Assembly: GCA_013911975.1 (NCBI GenBank)
Contig: JACESF010000023.1
Coordinates: forward strand, 1 to 53,739
Direction of reading: 5' to 3'
Length of the DNA stretch: 53,739 nucleotides
Source: Hyphomicrobiales bacterium
GTDB taxonomy: Bacteria > Pseudomonadota > Alphaproteobacteria > Rhizobiales > Xanthobacteraceae
In this document: positions 1 through 8,894 of the stretch, piece after piece
How the letters are laid out: each line of letters opens with the position of its first letter
Position numbering within the stretch: the stretch's first letter is position 1
Notes under the pieces: generated by a model
The model's database searches: none
Seen by the model: the letters and a program-made list of their open reading frames with translations, nothing else
What the model was told of the DNA's origin: nothing
Program-made: the position numbers and the translations under genes

Positions 1-204
1 GCGGCGGCGCAGGCGGGGGCGGTGCGGGCCGCGCTCGCGCCCCATGGCGGCCATGCCACCCTCGTGCGGGCCGTGCCCGGCGAGCGGGGCGGCGACGTGT
101 TCCAGCCGCTGGAGGCGAACCTCGCCGCCCTCACGCGCCGGGTGAAGGCGAGCTTCGACCCGCGCGGCATCCTCAATCCGGGGCGCATGCATGCCGACCT
201 GTGA
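1..204 (+). CDS. glcE: Glycolate oxidase FAD-binding subunit GlcE, C-terminal end (partial)
   Basis: Only the last 67 codons are inside the window; the reading frame is open from base 1 to the TGA at 202-204. The tail ends with FDPRGILNPGRMHADL, the typical end of the FAD-linked GlcE/GlcD C-terminal domain, where the 'FDPxGILNPG' motif is shared. GlcE is a subunit of the glycolate oxidase complex GlcDEF, which oxidises glycolate to glyoxylate. The gene for the iron-sulfur subunit GlcF begins 30 bases downstream, which settles GlcE rather than a stand-alone FAD oxidase. The catalytic FAD-binding part lies outside the window, so its integrity cannot be judged. Confidence 0.85.
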   Translation, partial: AAAQAGAVRAALAPHGGHATLVRAVPGERGGDVFQPLEANLAALTRRVKASFDPRGILNPGRMHADL

Positions 205-234
205 GCGCGCGCGCACCGTCCGGGGGACCGACCG

Positions 235-1548
235 ATGAAGACCGAGTTTTCCCTCGCCCAGCTTGCGGACCCCCGCATCCAGGAGGCCGACCGCATCCTG
301 CGGGCCTGCGTGCATTGCGGGTTCTGCACCGCCACCTGCCCCACCTACGCCCTTCTGGGCGACGAGCTGGATAGCCCGCGCGGGCGCATCTATCTCATCA
401 AGGACATGCTGGAGAATGACCGCCCCGCCGATGCCGAGGTGACGAAACACATCGACCGCTGCCTCTCCTGCCTGTCCTGCATGACCACCTGCCCCTCGGG
501 GGTCCATTACATGCACCTCGTGGACCAGGCGCGGGTGCATGTGGAGGAGACCTACCGGCGCCCGGTCATGGACCGGCTCTATCGCGGGCTTCTGGCCCGC
601 ATCCTGCCCTATCGCGACCGCTTCCGCCTCGCCATGCTGGGCGCGGTGGTCGCGAAGCCGTTCGCCCCGCTCCTGGCGCGCATTCCCGCGCTGCGCCCCG
701 CCGCCGCCATGCTGCGCCTCGCCCAACTGCCGCAAGGGCGCGGCGAGGGCGAGGTGCCCGGCGTGCGCCCGGCGGCCGGTCCCCGCACGGCGCGGGTGGC
801 GCTGCTGGCGGGCTGCGCCCAGCCCGCTCTGCGCCCGGAGATCGACGCGGCGGCCATGCGGCTTCTGCACCGCATGGGCGTGGAGGTGGTGCGTGTCGAA
901 GGCGAGGGCTGCTGCGGCTCCCTCGTGCACCATATGGGCCGCGCGGAGCAGGCCCACGCCCTCGCCAAGGCCAATATCGACGCCTGGACCCGCGAGATGG
1001 ACGCAGAGGGCCTCGACGCCATCCTCGTCACCGTCTCCGGATGCGGGACCTCCATCAAGGATTACGGCCACGTCTTCCGGCTCGATCCCGCCTATGCGGA
1101 GAAGGCCGCGCGGGTGTCGGCCATCGCCATGGACATCACGGAATTCCTCGCGAAGGCGGGCCTGCCCGAGCCGGTGCGGCCGGCGGACGTGCGGGTGGGT
1201 TACCACGCCGCCTGCTCGCTCCAGCACGGCCAGAAGGTGAAGGCCCCGCCCGTGGCGCTTCTGAAGGCGGCGGGCTTCACGGTGGCCGAGCCGTTTGAGA
1301 GCCATCTGTGCTGCGGCTCGGCGGGCACCTACAATATGCTCCAGAGCGAGATCGCCACCCGCCTGCGGGACCGGAAGGTCGGCCATCTGGAGGCGCTGGT
1401 GCCTGATGTGATCGCCTCCGGCAATATCGGCTGCCTCACCCAGATCGGCGGCGGCACCCGCATTCCCACGGTCCATACGGTGGAGCTTCTGGACTGGGCC
1501 ACGGGCGGCCCCGCGCCCGCCGCACTGGCGCATCGCGCCGCCGCCTGA
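235..1548 (+). CDS. glcF: Glycolate oxidase iron-sulfur subunit GlcF
   Basis: A 437-residue protein with two N-terminal ferredoxin-like 4Fe-4S clusters: CxxCxxCxxxCP at residues 25-36 (C25, C28, C31, C35) and again at 76-87 (C76, C79, C82, C86). The C-terminal half carries two cysteine-rich CCG domains, visible as GEGCCGSLVHH and SHLCCGSAG, typical of electron-transfer subunits such as GlcF and heterodisulfide reductase subunit D. It passes electrons from the GlcD/GlcE flavins to the membrane quinone pool. It lies 30 bases after glcE in the same operon. The malate synthase gene two genes on can consume the glyoxylate made here. Length and motifs are normal for GlcF. Confidence 0.95.
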   Translation: MKTEFSLAQLADPRIQEADRILRACVHCGFCTATCPTYALLGDELDSPRGRIYLIKDMLENDRPADAEVTKHIDRCLSCLSCMTTCPSGVHYMHLVDQARVHVEETYRRPVMDRLYRGLLARILPYRDRFRLAMLGAVVAKPFAPLLARIPALRPAAAMLRLAQLPQGRGEGEVPGVRPAAGPRTARVALLAGCAQPALRPEIDAAAMRLLHRMGVEVVRVEGEGCCGSLVHHMGRAEQAHALAKANIDAWTREMDAEGLDAILVTVSGCGTSIKDYGHVFRLDPAYAEKAARVSAIAMDITEFLAKAGLPEPVRPADVRVGYHAACSLQHGQKVKAPPVALLKAAGFTVAEPFESHLCCGSAGTYNMLQSEIATRLRDRKVGHLEALVPDVIASGNIGCLTQIGGGTRIPTVHTVELLDWATGGPAPAALAHRAAA

Positions 1549-1558
1549 AACGGCGGCG
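1536..1558 (+). terminator. GC-rich hairpin across the glcF stop codon
   Basis: Perfect 8-base arms CGCCGCCG (1536-1543) and CGGCGGCG (1551-1558) enclose a 7-base loop containing the stop codon. A short pyrimidine run (CTCTTTCC) follows at 1567-1574. It could terminate or attenuate the glc transcript before thiE. In DNA this GC-rich such arms also arise by chance, so it is only a candidate. Confidence 0.35.
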
Positions 1559-1715
1559 GGCGGCGACTCTTTCCGGCGCAGCGAAGATCTGTTGCCGTAT
1601 GGTGATATAAACGCGGTTGCGTCGGATGGGTTAGAGCAGGGCCCTACGGTCCGGTGTCGCCCGAGCGGGTCCGCGTCCGACAGTCAGGCTTCTCCCGCTG
1701 GGGTCCGATATCCGT

Positions 1716-2354
1716 ATGGCGCGTGCGTTCGACCTGTCGCTCTACCTCGTCACCGACCCGCGCCTCACGGCGCAGCGCGGCCTGCTGGAAACCGTGCGGG
1801 CTGCCGTGGCCGGGGGCGTGACGCTCGTGCAATTGCGCGATCCCGACGCAAAGGGGCGGGCGCTGGCGGAACAGGCCCGCGCGCTCCTCGCCCTTCTGCG
1901 GCCCCTGGGCGTGCCGCTCATCATCAATGACCGGGTGGACGTGGCGGTGGCGGTGGACGCGGACGGCGTGCATCTCGGCCAGGACGACCTCGCCCCCGCC
2001 GAGGCCCGCGCTATCCTGGGTCCGGAGCGCATCCTCGGCCTCTCGGTCGGCACCCTCGCGGAACTCGCCGCCTCGGACCTCTCCGCCGTGGACTATCTGG
2101 GCACCGGCCCGGTGAAGGCCACGGGCACCAAGGCCGACGCGGGCGCCGCCATCGGCGTCGAAGGGCTCGCCGCCGTGCGCCGGCAGGTCTCGCTGCCGCT
2201 GGTGGGCATCGGCGGGCTCGACCTCTCCCTCGTCCCGGCCGTCATCCGCGCGGGCGCGGACGGCGTCGCCGTGGTCTCGGCCATCTGCGCGGCGCCGGAC
2301 GTGGAGTCCGCCGCCCGCGCGTTGCGGGAGGAAGTGTCCTTCGCCCGTTCCTGA
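1716..2354 (+). CDS. thiE: Thiamine phosphate synthase (ThiE)
   Basis: A 212-residue TIM-barrel protein that joins HMP pyrophosphate and THZ phosphate to give thiamine monophosphate. Visible ThiE motifs are YLVTDPRL near the N-terminus, LVQLRDPDAKGR for pyrophosphate binding, LIINDRVDVA followed by DGVHLGQDDL, DYLGTGPVKATGTK, and the phosphate-binding glycine loops PLVGIGGL and GADGVAVVSAI. The start at 1716 gives the usual family length, although no strong ribosome binding site precedes it. The 167 bases upstream show no obvious TPP riboswitch. It stands alone, with no other thi gene nearby, between the glycolate and malate synthase genes. Confidence 0.92.
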   Translation: MARAFDLSLYLVTDPRLTAQRGLLETVRAAVAGGVTLVQLRDPDAKGRALAEQARALLALLRPLGVPLIINDRVDVAVAVDADGVHLGQDDLAPAEARAILGPERILGLSVGTLAELAASDLSAVDYLGTGPVKATGTKADAGAAIGVEGLAAVRRQVSLPLVGIGGLDLSLVPAVIRAGADGVAVVSAICAAPDVESAARALREEVSFARS

Positions 2355-2431
2355 CATCCCGTGCGCCTCTGGCGTCCGGGTCTGTGTTTTCTGCGTCCTT
2401 CCAAGGTCATAGCAAGAGGGAGACCGGCATC

Positions 2432-4030
<1,599 letters not shown>

Positions 4031-4187
4031 CGCACGCAGCGTGACAGAGGGGGAGGCGGGCTGCGGTCCGCTTCCCTCCCGTTGATATTCCCTTACGTGA
4101 ACTTTACCGAAATTTCATCCCCGCCGGCCCTTTCCCCGTCACATGGCCATGCTCATATGCGGTCCGGTATTGGACCGGAGGCTGACC

Positions 4188-5060
4188 ATGACCCCCGACG
4201 AGCGTTCCCTCATTGACGGCCTGTTCGACCGCCTTAAAGGCGCGGCCGGGCAGCCGCGCGACGGCGAGGCGGAAGCCCTGATCGCGCGCCGCGTGCAGGA
4301 AGCGCCCTACGCGCCCTACGCCCTGGCCCAGACCGTTCTGGTGCAGGACCACGCGCTCCAGCAGGCCTATGCGCGCATCCAGGAACTTGAAGAGCAGGCG
4401 CGCCGCCAGGCGGAGCCCGAGGCGCCCCCCGCGTCGGGCAGCTTTCTCGGCAGCCTGTTCGGCGGCGGGCGCGGCACGTCCGTCCCCTCCACCGGCAACC
4501 GCGCCATGCCGCTTCCCCAGCAGGGCCAGCCCGCCTCCGGCTATACGTCGCCGGGCTACCAGCAGGGCGGCGGCTACACCGCGCCCGGCTATCCCCAGGG
4601 CGCGCCCCCGGTGGGTCCGCAGGGCGGCTATCCCCAGGGCGGCTACGGCCAGCCCGGCTATAACCAGCAGCCCCCCGCCCAGGGGCCGTGGGCGCAGCAG
4701 CGCAGCGGCTTCGGCGGCGGCGGCTTCCTGCAGGGCGCCATGGCGACCGCCGCGGGCGTCGCAGGCGGCGCGCTGCTCTATGACGGCATCCGCAACCTGA
4801 TGTCCGGCGGCTCCGGCCCCATCGCCGAGCAGGCGGCGGCGCTCGATCCCGCGCAGGCCGTTCCCGCCGCCGGCGATCTCGGCCAGCAGGCGCAGGACGC
4901 GCTGGGTGGCAATCCCTGGGGCGCGGGCGGCCAGCAGGATGCGCAGGCCCAGGATGCGGGCTTCGTGGATGACGGCTCCCAGGATGTCTCGGCGCAGGAT
5001 GCCAGCTATGACGACGGCGGCTGGGATTCCGGCGGCGGCGACGATTCCAGCTGGACCTGA
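4188..5060 (+). CDS. DUF2076 family protein, Gly/Gln/Tyr-rich
   Basis: A 290-residue protein starting MTPDERSLIDGLFDRL, the hallmark start of the DUF2076 family. The N-terminal 75 residues are helical and probably coiled coil (about 50-75, ending IQELEEQARRQ). Residues 95-175 are low complexity with repeated GYxxPGYxQGG units, then a hydrophobic small-residue helix (FLQGAMATAAGVAGGALLY, about 175-195). An acidic Gln/Asp/Trp tail follows. No signal peptide is visible. The ATG at 4188 follows GGAGGCTGACC and starts exactly at the family motif; an upstream in-frame ATG at 4143 adds unconserved sequence. Homologues are sometimes annotated as periplasmic ligand-binding sensor proteins, but the function is unknown. 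Confidence 0.85.
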   Translation: MTPDERSLIDGLFDRLKGAAGQPRDGEAEALIARRVQEAPYAPYALAQTVLVQDHALQQAYARIQELEEQARRQAEPEAPPASGSFLGSLFGGGRGTSVPSTGNRAMPLPQQGQPASGYTSPGYQQGGGYTAPGYPQGAPPVGPQGGYPQGGYGQPGYNQQPPAQGPWAQQRSGFGGGGFLQGAMATAAGVAGGALLYDGIRNLMSGGSGPIAEQAAALDPAQAVPAAGDLGQQAQDALGGNPWGAGGQQDAQAQDAGFVDDGSQDVSAQDASYDDGGWDSGGGDDSSWT

Positions 5061-5080
5061 GCCCGCCTGAGCTGGCTTGA

Positions 5081-5180
5081 GAGCATGTCCGAGCGAAGCG
5101 GGAACCGGTTCGCGTGAAGGAAATGCATAAAAACAAAGAGATAGAGCCTTTCAGCGGTTCCATGAAACGCTGAAAGGCTC
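5081..5180. repeat. Intergenic repeat ending in a long hairpin, between convergent genes
   Basis: The segment begins GAGCATGTCC and includes GGGAACCGGTT, resembling a dispersed intergenic repeat common in Hyphomicrobiales genomes (recognised from memory). Its end is a perfect 13-base inverted repeat, GAGCCTTTCAGCG at 5144-5156 and its complement at 5168-5180. An inner TTC-CAT-GAA stem-loop extends it past one mismatch. It sits between the convergent DUF2076 and pdeM genes and probably terminates both. Confidence 0.7.
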
Positions 5181-5184
5181 AAGT

Positions 5185-5886
5185 TCAGTCCATCATGCAG
5201 GTGCGGACCGCCACGCGGTAGGTCCGCTCCCGCCCCAGCATGTGGGCGTCGAACGGTCCGCCGAACAGCCCGGCAAGGGCCGGGTGGCGCACGTTCAGCC
5301 CGCCCGCGAACGCGCCGATGGCGGGCAGCACCATGCGCCGCCCGTCGGTGGCGAAGCAGCGGCGGCGGATGCTGCGCCCGCGCACGGCGATCCGGGCGGC
5401 CGGGTGCAGGTGCCCCGCCACTTCCCCGGGCTCGGCCGAGGCGGCCGGCTCGTGCCGGAAGATGAGGGGGCCGATTCGCGCCTCCAGCGCCCAGTCCCCG
5501 TCCAGCAGCGGCGAGGGGTCGGGATCATGATTTCCCGCGATCCAGATGAAGCTCCGTCCGGCCTGAAGGTGGCGCAGCCGCCCCAGCGCCGCGCCGCCGA
5601 GGCGCGCCGCGCCCTCCCGGTCATGGAAGCTGTCGCCGAGCGCGATCACGGTGCGCGGCGCCCAGCGCGCCACCATGGCTTCGAGCTGGGTCAGGGTGTC
5701 GGCGGTGTCGTAGGGCGGCAGCATGCGCCCGCGCCGGGCATAGGCGGAGCCCTTTTCCAGATGCAGGTCCGCCACCACCAGCAACCGCTCTGCGGGCCAG
5801 AACAGCCCGCCTGAGGGGTCGAGGGTCACTTCGGCGCCGTTGAGGGCGAGAAGCGGACCGGGAACGGAATCGGAACGCGCGAGCAT
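5185..5886 (-). CDS. pdeM: Ligase-associated DNA damage response phosphoesterase PdeM
   Basis: A 233-residue calcineurin-like metallophosphoesterase. The metal-binding blocks are in order: VVADLHLEKGSA (D40, H42), ALGDSFHD (D85), AGNHDPDP (N119, H120) and VAGHLHPAA (H159, H161). Size and motifs match the PdeM family, which is normally encoded beside a DEXH helicase, an exonuclease and an ATP-dependent DNA ligase in a presumed DNA repair operon. Here the matching helicase is on the same strand at 8882-11440, but two unrelated genes lie between them. No ligase or exonuclease gene is seen. The start is the ATG at 5886, 74 bases downstream of the namA stop. Confidence 0.9.
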   Translation of the reverse strand: MLARSDSVPGPLLALNGAEVTLDPSGGLFWPAERLLVVADLHLEKGSAYARRGRMLPPYDTADTLTQLEAMVARWAPRTVIALGDSFHDREGAARLGGAALGRLRHLQAGRSFIWIAGNHDPDPSPLLDGDWALEARIGPLIFRHEPAASAEPGEVAGHLHPAARIAVRGRSIRRRCFATDGRRMVLPAIGAFAGGLNVRHPALAGLFGGPFDAHMLGRERTYRVAVRTCMMD

Positions 5887-5960
5887 CCGCCGATATTGCC
5901 CATCCCGTGCCTGGGGGCAAGCCGCGCCCCGCCCGCTATGCGGGATGGGGCGCGGGTGCT

Positions 5961-7052
5961 TCACTTGAACAGATGGCGGTGCCCGGAGGGCTGGCAGCGC
6001 AGATACTGGTTCGCCGCGTGCACGCTCGCCCCGAGCGCGGCGGCCGCATGCCAGGGCCAGCGGGGGTCGTAGAGGACGCCGCGCGCCAGCGCGATGCCGT
6101 CCGCCTTGCCGGAGGTGAGGATTTCCTCCGCATGGGCCGGATCGGTGATGAGCCCCACCGCGAGCGTGGTGAGGCCGGTCTCGGCGCGGATGCGCTCGGC
6201 GAACGGCACCTGATAGCCCGGCGCGATGGTGATCTGCTGGGCCGGGGAGAGGCCGCCGGAGGAGACGTGGATCACGTCGAGGCCGCGCTTCTGAAGCTCG
6301 CTCGCGAACACGATGCTCTGCTCCACGTCCCAGCCGCCGTCCACCCAGTCGGTGGCGGAGATGCGCACGAAGACCGGCATGGTGTCCGGCACCGCCGCGC
6401 GCACCGCCTCGAACACTTCGAGGGGGAAGCGCATGCGGTTTTCCAGCACGCCGCCATAGGCGTCCGTGCGGGTGTTGGAGAGCGGGGAGAGGAACTGGTG
6501 CAGCAGGTAGCCGTGGGCGGCATGCACCTCCACCATGTCGAAGCCGATGCGCGCGGCGCGCCGGGCGGTGCTGGCGAAGGCCGCCTTCACCCGCTCCAGC
6601 CCCTCGGCGTCGAGGGCGGCCGGTGCGACGTCGCCCTCGTGGAAGGGCACGGCGGACGGCGCGAAGGGCACCCAGCCGCCGTCCGTGGCGGGGATCTGGC
6701 CGCCGCCCTTCCAGGGATAGTTCACCGACGCCTTGCGCCCGGCATGGGCGATCTGCACGCCGATGGGCATGGGGGACCAGGCGCGGACCCGGCGCACCAC
6801 CTCGGCGAGCGCGGTCTCGGTCTCGTCGGACCACAGGCCGAGATCCCAGGGGGAGATGCGCCCTTCCGGCTCCACCGCCGTCGCTTCCAGGATGAGGAGC
6901 CCCGCCCCGGACTGCGACAGCGTGCCGAGATGGATCAGGTGCCAGTCGGACGCGATGCCGTCGCGGGCCGAATACTGGCACATGGGCGCGATGACGATGC
7001 GGTTGTCGAGCGTGAGACCGCGCAACGACCAGGGCGTGAACAAGGCGGACAT
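5961..7052 (-). CDS. namA: NADPH:flavin oxidoreductase, old yellow enzyme YqjM/NamA/XenA class
   Basis: A 363-residue FMN TIM-barrel protein of the short YqjM class: IAPMCQYSARDG near residue 25-35 (the Cys-containing motif of this class), IQIAHAG-type block GVQIAHAGRK, HAAHGYLLHQFLSP with the His-x-x-His active-site pair, NTRTDAYGG and a C-terminal FMN phosphate loop (GKADGIALARG). It reduces activated C=C bonds of enals, quinones, nitroaromatics and nitrate esters. The start at 7052 has a GGGGGAAG ribosome binding site; an upstream in-frame ATG at 7115 would overlap the candidate operator. It is a single gene between the ansP-like permease and pdeM. The physiological substrate is unknown. 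Confidence 0.9.
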   Translation of the reverse strand: MSALFTPWSLRGLTLDNRIVIAPMCQYSARDGIASDWHLIHLGTLSQSGAGLLILEATAVEPEGRISPWDLGLWSDETETALAEVVRRVRAWSPMPIGVQIAHAGRKASVNYPWKGGGQIPATDGGWVPFAPSAVPFHEGDVAPAALDAEGLERVKAAFASTARRAARIGFDMVEVHAAHGYLLHQFLSPLSNTRTDAYGGVLENRMRFPLEVFEAVRAAVPDTMPVFVRISATDWVDGGWDVEQSIVFASELQKRGLDVIHVSSGGLSPAQQITIAPGYQVPFAERIRAETGLTTLAVGLITDPAHAEEILTSGKADGIALARGVLYDPRWPWHAAAALGASVHAANQYLRCQPSGHRHLFK

Positions 7053-7091
7053 GGAACTTCCCCCATATGAGCCGGGGGACAATAAGTCAGC

Positions 7092-7107
7092 CTTGCCATC
7101 TGGCAAG
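7092..7107 (-). promoter_or_regulatory. Palindromic candidate operator upstream of the namA-like gene
   Basis: CTTGCCA-TC-TGGCAAG is a perfect 7-base inverted repeat with a 2-base centre, ending 40 bases upstream of the ATG at 7052. Old yellow enzyme genes are often controlled by electrophile-sensing repressors (NemR/TetR, HxlR or MarR types), so an operator is plausible here. No regulator gene is adjacent and I cannot name the protein that binds. Confidence 0.5.
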
Positions 7108-7188
7108 TCACGCATCCGGCACGTCGCGCGCCCGGCACAGGGTGCCGCAGCGGAAGGGGCGGCGGGGCGCGGGGCCCCGCCGCCGGCC

Positions 7189-8700
7189 TCAGGCCTCGGG
7201 GCCCTTCTTGCCTTCCAGGATGCGCTGGGTGAGCACCACGGACGGCACCACCGGCACGGTGGGATGGGTCTTGCGCAGCAGGTGCCAGCCGCCCCACAGC
7301 AGGAGCGCCAGGACCGGGATGGCGGCGATGGTGAAGGTGCCGTTGGGATAGTCGAACGCCATCATCACCAGCACGCCGGCCAGGAAGACCAGGGTCAGGT
7401 AGGAGGTGAAGGGCGCGAACGGCATGCGGAAGGAGACCTGCGCCGCCTCTCCGCGCTTGACCGCCTCCTGGAGCTTGATCTGGCAGACCAGGATGAAGGC
7501 CCAGGTGGAGATGATGCCGAGCGAGGCGACGTTCAGCACGATCTCGAACACCCGCGAGGGCACGAGATAGTTCAGCACCACGCCCACCGCGTAGATGGAG
7601 ACCGTGACCATGATGCCCGCGAACGGCACCGAGTGGGAGTTGAGCTTAGCCAGGAGCGGCGGGGCGGAGCCGCCCATGGCCAGCGAGCGCAGCACGCGGC
7701 CGGTGGAATAGAGGCCGGAATTCAGGCTCGACATGGCGGCGGTGAGCACCACGATGTTCATGACGCTGCCCATGCCCGGCACGCCCAGCGTGGCGAAGAA
7801 GGTCACGAACGGGCTCTCCTTGGCGCTGTAGGCCGTCCAGGGCAGCAGGCAGACCAGCAGCACCACCGAGCCCACATAGAACAGGGCGATACGCCAGATC
7901 ACGCCGTTGATGGCGCGCGGCAGGACCGTCTTGGCGTCCTGGCATTCGCCGGAGGCGATGCCGATCAGCTCGATGCCCGCATAGGCGAACACCACGCCCT
8001 GCACGAGGACCAGGGCCGGCAGGATGCCGTGCGGGAAGAAGCCGCCATTGTCGGTGATGAGGTGGAAGCCGGTGGGGTGGCCGCCGACGCCGTGCCCGGT
8101 GCCCAGGATGAGGGTGCCGATGATGAGGAACAGGGAGAGCGCGGCCACCTTGATGAGGGCGAACCAGAATTCCATCTCGCCGAAATACTTGACGTTGATG
8201 AGGTTCAGCGCCGTGACGATGCACATGGCGACGAGGGCGAAGATCCATTGCGGGACGTCGGTGAAGACGTTCCAATACTGCATGTAGAGCGCGACCGCGG
8301 TACAGTCCACGATGCCGGTCATGGCCCAGTTCAGGAAGTAGAGCCAGCCCGCCACGTAGGAGGCGCGCTCGCCCAGGAACTCGCGGGCATAGGACACGAA
8401 GCTGCCGCTGCTCGGCCGGTGCATCACCAATTCGCCCAGCGCGCGCAGGATCAGGAAGGCGAACGCGCCGCACACGAGATAGACGATGGCGAGCGAGGGG
8501 CCGGCCTGCTCAAGCCGGCTGCCGGCGCCCAGGAACAGGCCGGTGCCGATGGCGCCGCCGATGGCGATCATCTGGACCTGGCGACGCCCGAGCCCCTGGT
8601 GGAGGCCGTCGTCGTGCGATGCCAGCCAGGCCTTCTTGTCGAAGGCCGTGGCGTCGATGTTGTCGTCCGGTGAAATGTCGTCCGATGCCGCTACCGTCAT
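7189..8700 (-). CDS. ansP: APC-superfamily amino acid permease, L-asparagine permease (AnsP) type
   Basis: A 503-residue inner-membrane transporter with about 12 membrane helices. It opens with the amino acid transporter signature HQGLGRRQVQMIAIGGAIGTGLFLG (residues about 32-57), then ELVMHRPSSGSFVSYAREFLGE and FAYAGIELIGIASGE, which are characteristic of the GABA/asparagine/proline-specific permease branch. The GIASGE...P pattern and overall length resemble AnsP most closely. Substrate assignment within this branch from sequence alone is uncertain. The ATG at 8700 follows a GAGGGGAC ribosome binding site. Upstream is the helicase gene on the same strand and downstream the flavin oxidoreductase. 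No asparaginase gene is in the window. Confidence 0.8.
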   Translation of the reverse strand: MTVAASDDISPDDNIDATAFDKKAWLASHDDGLHQGLGRRQVQMIAIGGAIGTGLFLGAGSRLEQAGPSLAIVYLVCGAFAFLILRALGELVMHRPSSGSFVSYAREFLGERASYVAGWLYFLNWAMTGIVDCTAVALYMQYWNVFTDVPQWIFALVAMCIVTALNLINVKYFGEMEFWFALIKVAALSLFLIIGTLILGTGHGVGGHPTGFHLITDNGGFFPHGILPALVLVQGVVFAYAGIELIGIASGECQDAKTVLPRAINGVIWRIALFYVGSVVLLVCLLPWTAYSAKESPFVTFFATLGVPGMGSVMNIVVLTAAMSSLNSGLYSTGRVLRSLAMGGSAPPLLAKLNSHSVPFAGIMVTVSIYAVGVVLNYLVPSRVFEIVLNVASLGIISTWAFILVCQIKLQEAVKRGEAAQVSFRMPFAPFTSYLTLVFLAGVLVMMAFDYPNGTFTIAAIPVLALLLWGGWHLLRKTHPTVPVVPSVVLTQRILEGKKGPEA

Positions 8701-8859
8701 GGAAAAACGTCCCCTCGCAAACGCGCCGCCCGCCGCGAAACACGCGGATTGGCCTTATGCGGTCCCCCCGCGCGGCAGTGCCCAGCCTGTTGAGCATGCG
8801 ATCAGGCAAGGATTGCGCCAAGCTATTTTGTTGAAGGGCTAAAGGATACCGATGAAGCC

Positions 8860-8894
8860 GGCAATGGGATACCTCAGCCGGCTATCCCATTGCC
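8860..8894 (-). terminator. 12-base inverted repeat at the helicase 3' end
   Basis: GGCAATGGGATA (8860-8871) pairs perfectly with TATCCCATTGCC (8883-8894) across an 11-base loop. The stem uses the last codons and the stop codon of the helicase gene (stop at 8882-8884), so the hairpin forms as the gene ends. No strong U-run follows on the minus strand. It may be a terminator or an mRNA-stabilising stem between the helicase and the permease genes. Confidence 0.5.

Noticed and set aside
1549..1715. Possible TPP riboswitch before thiE
   Set aside because: The conserved CUGAGA and ACCUGAU-type elements of the THI box are not visible in this gap.
4031..4187. Imperfect GGGAGG/CCTCCC stem after aceB
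   Set aside because: The arms are short, with an internal bulge and no clear U-run; not strong enough to list as a terminator.
6733..8673. Plus-strand 646-codon frame opposite namA and ansP
   Set aside because: Antisense shadow with biased His/Asp/Gly content, crossing two well-supported genes.
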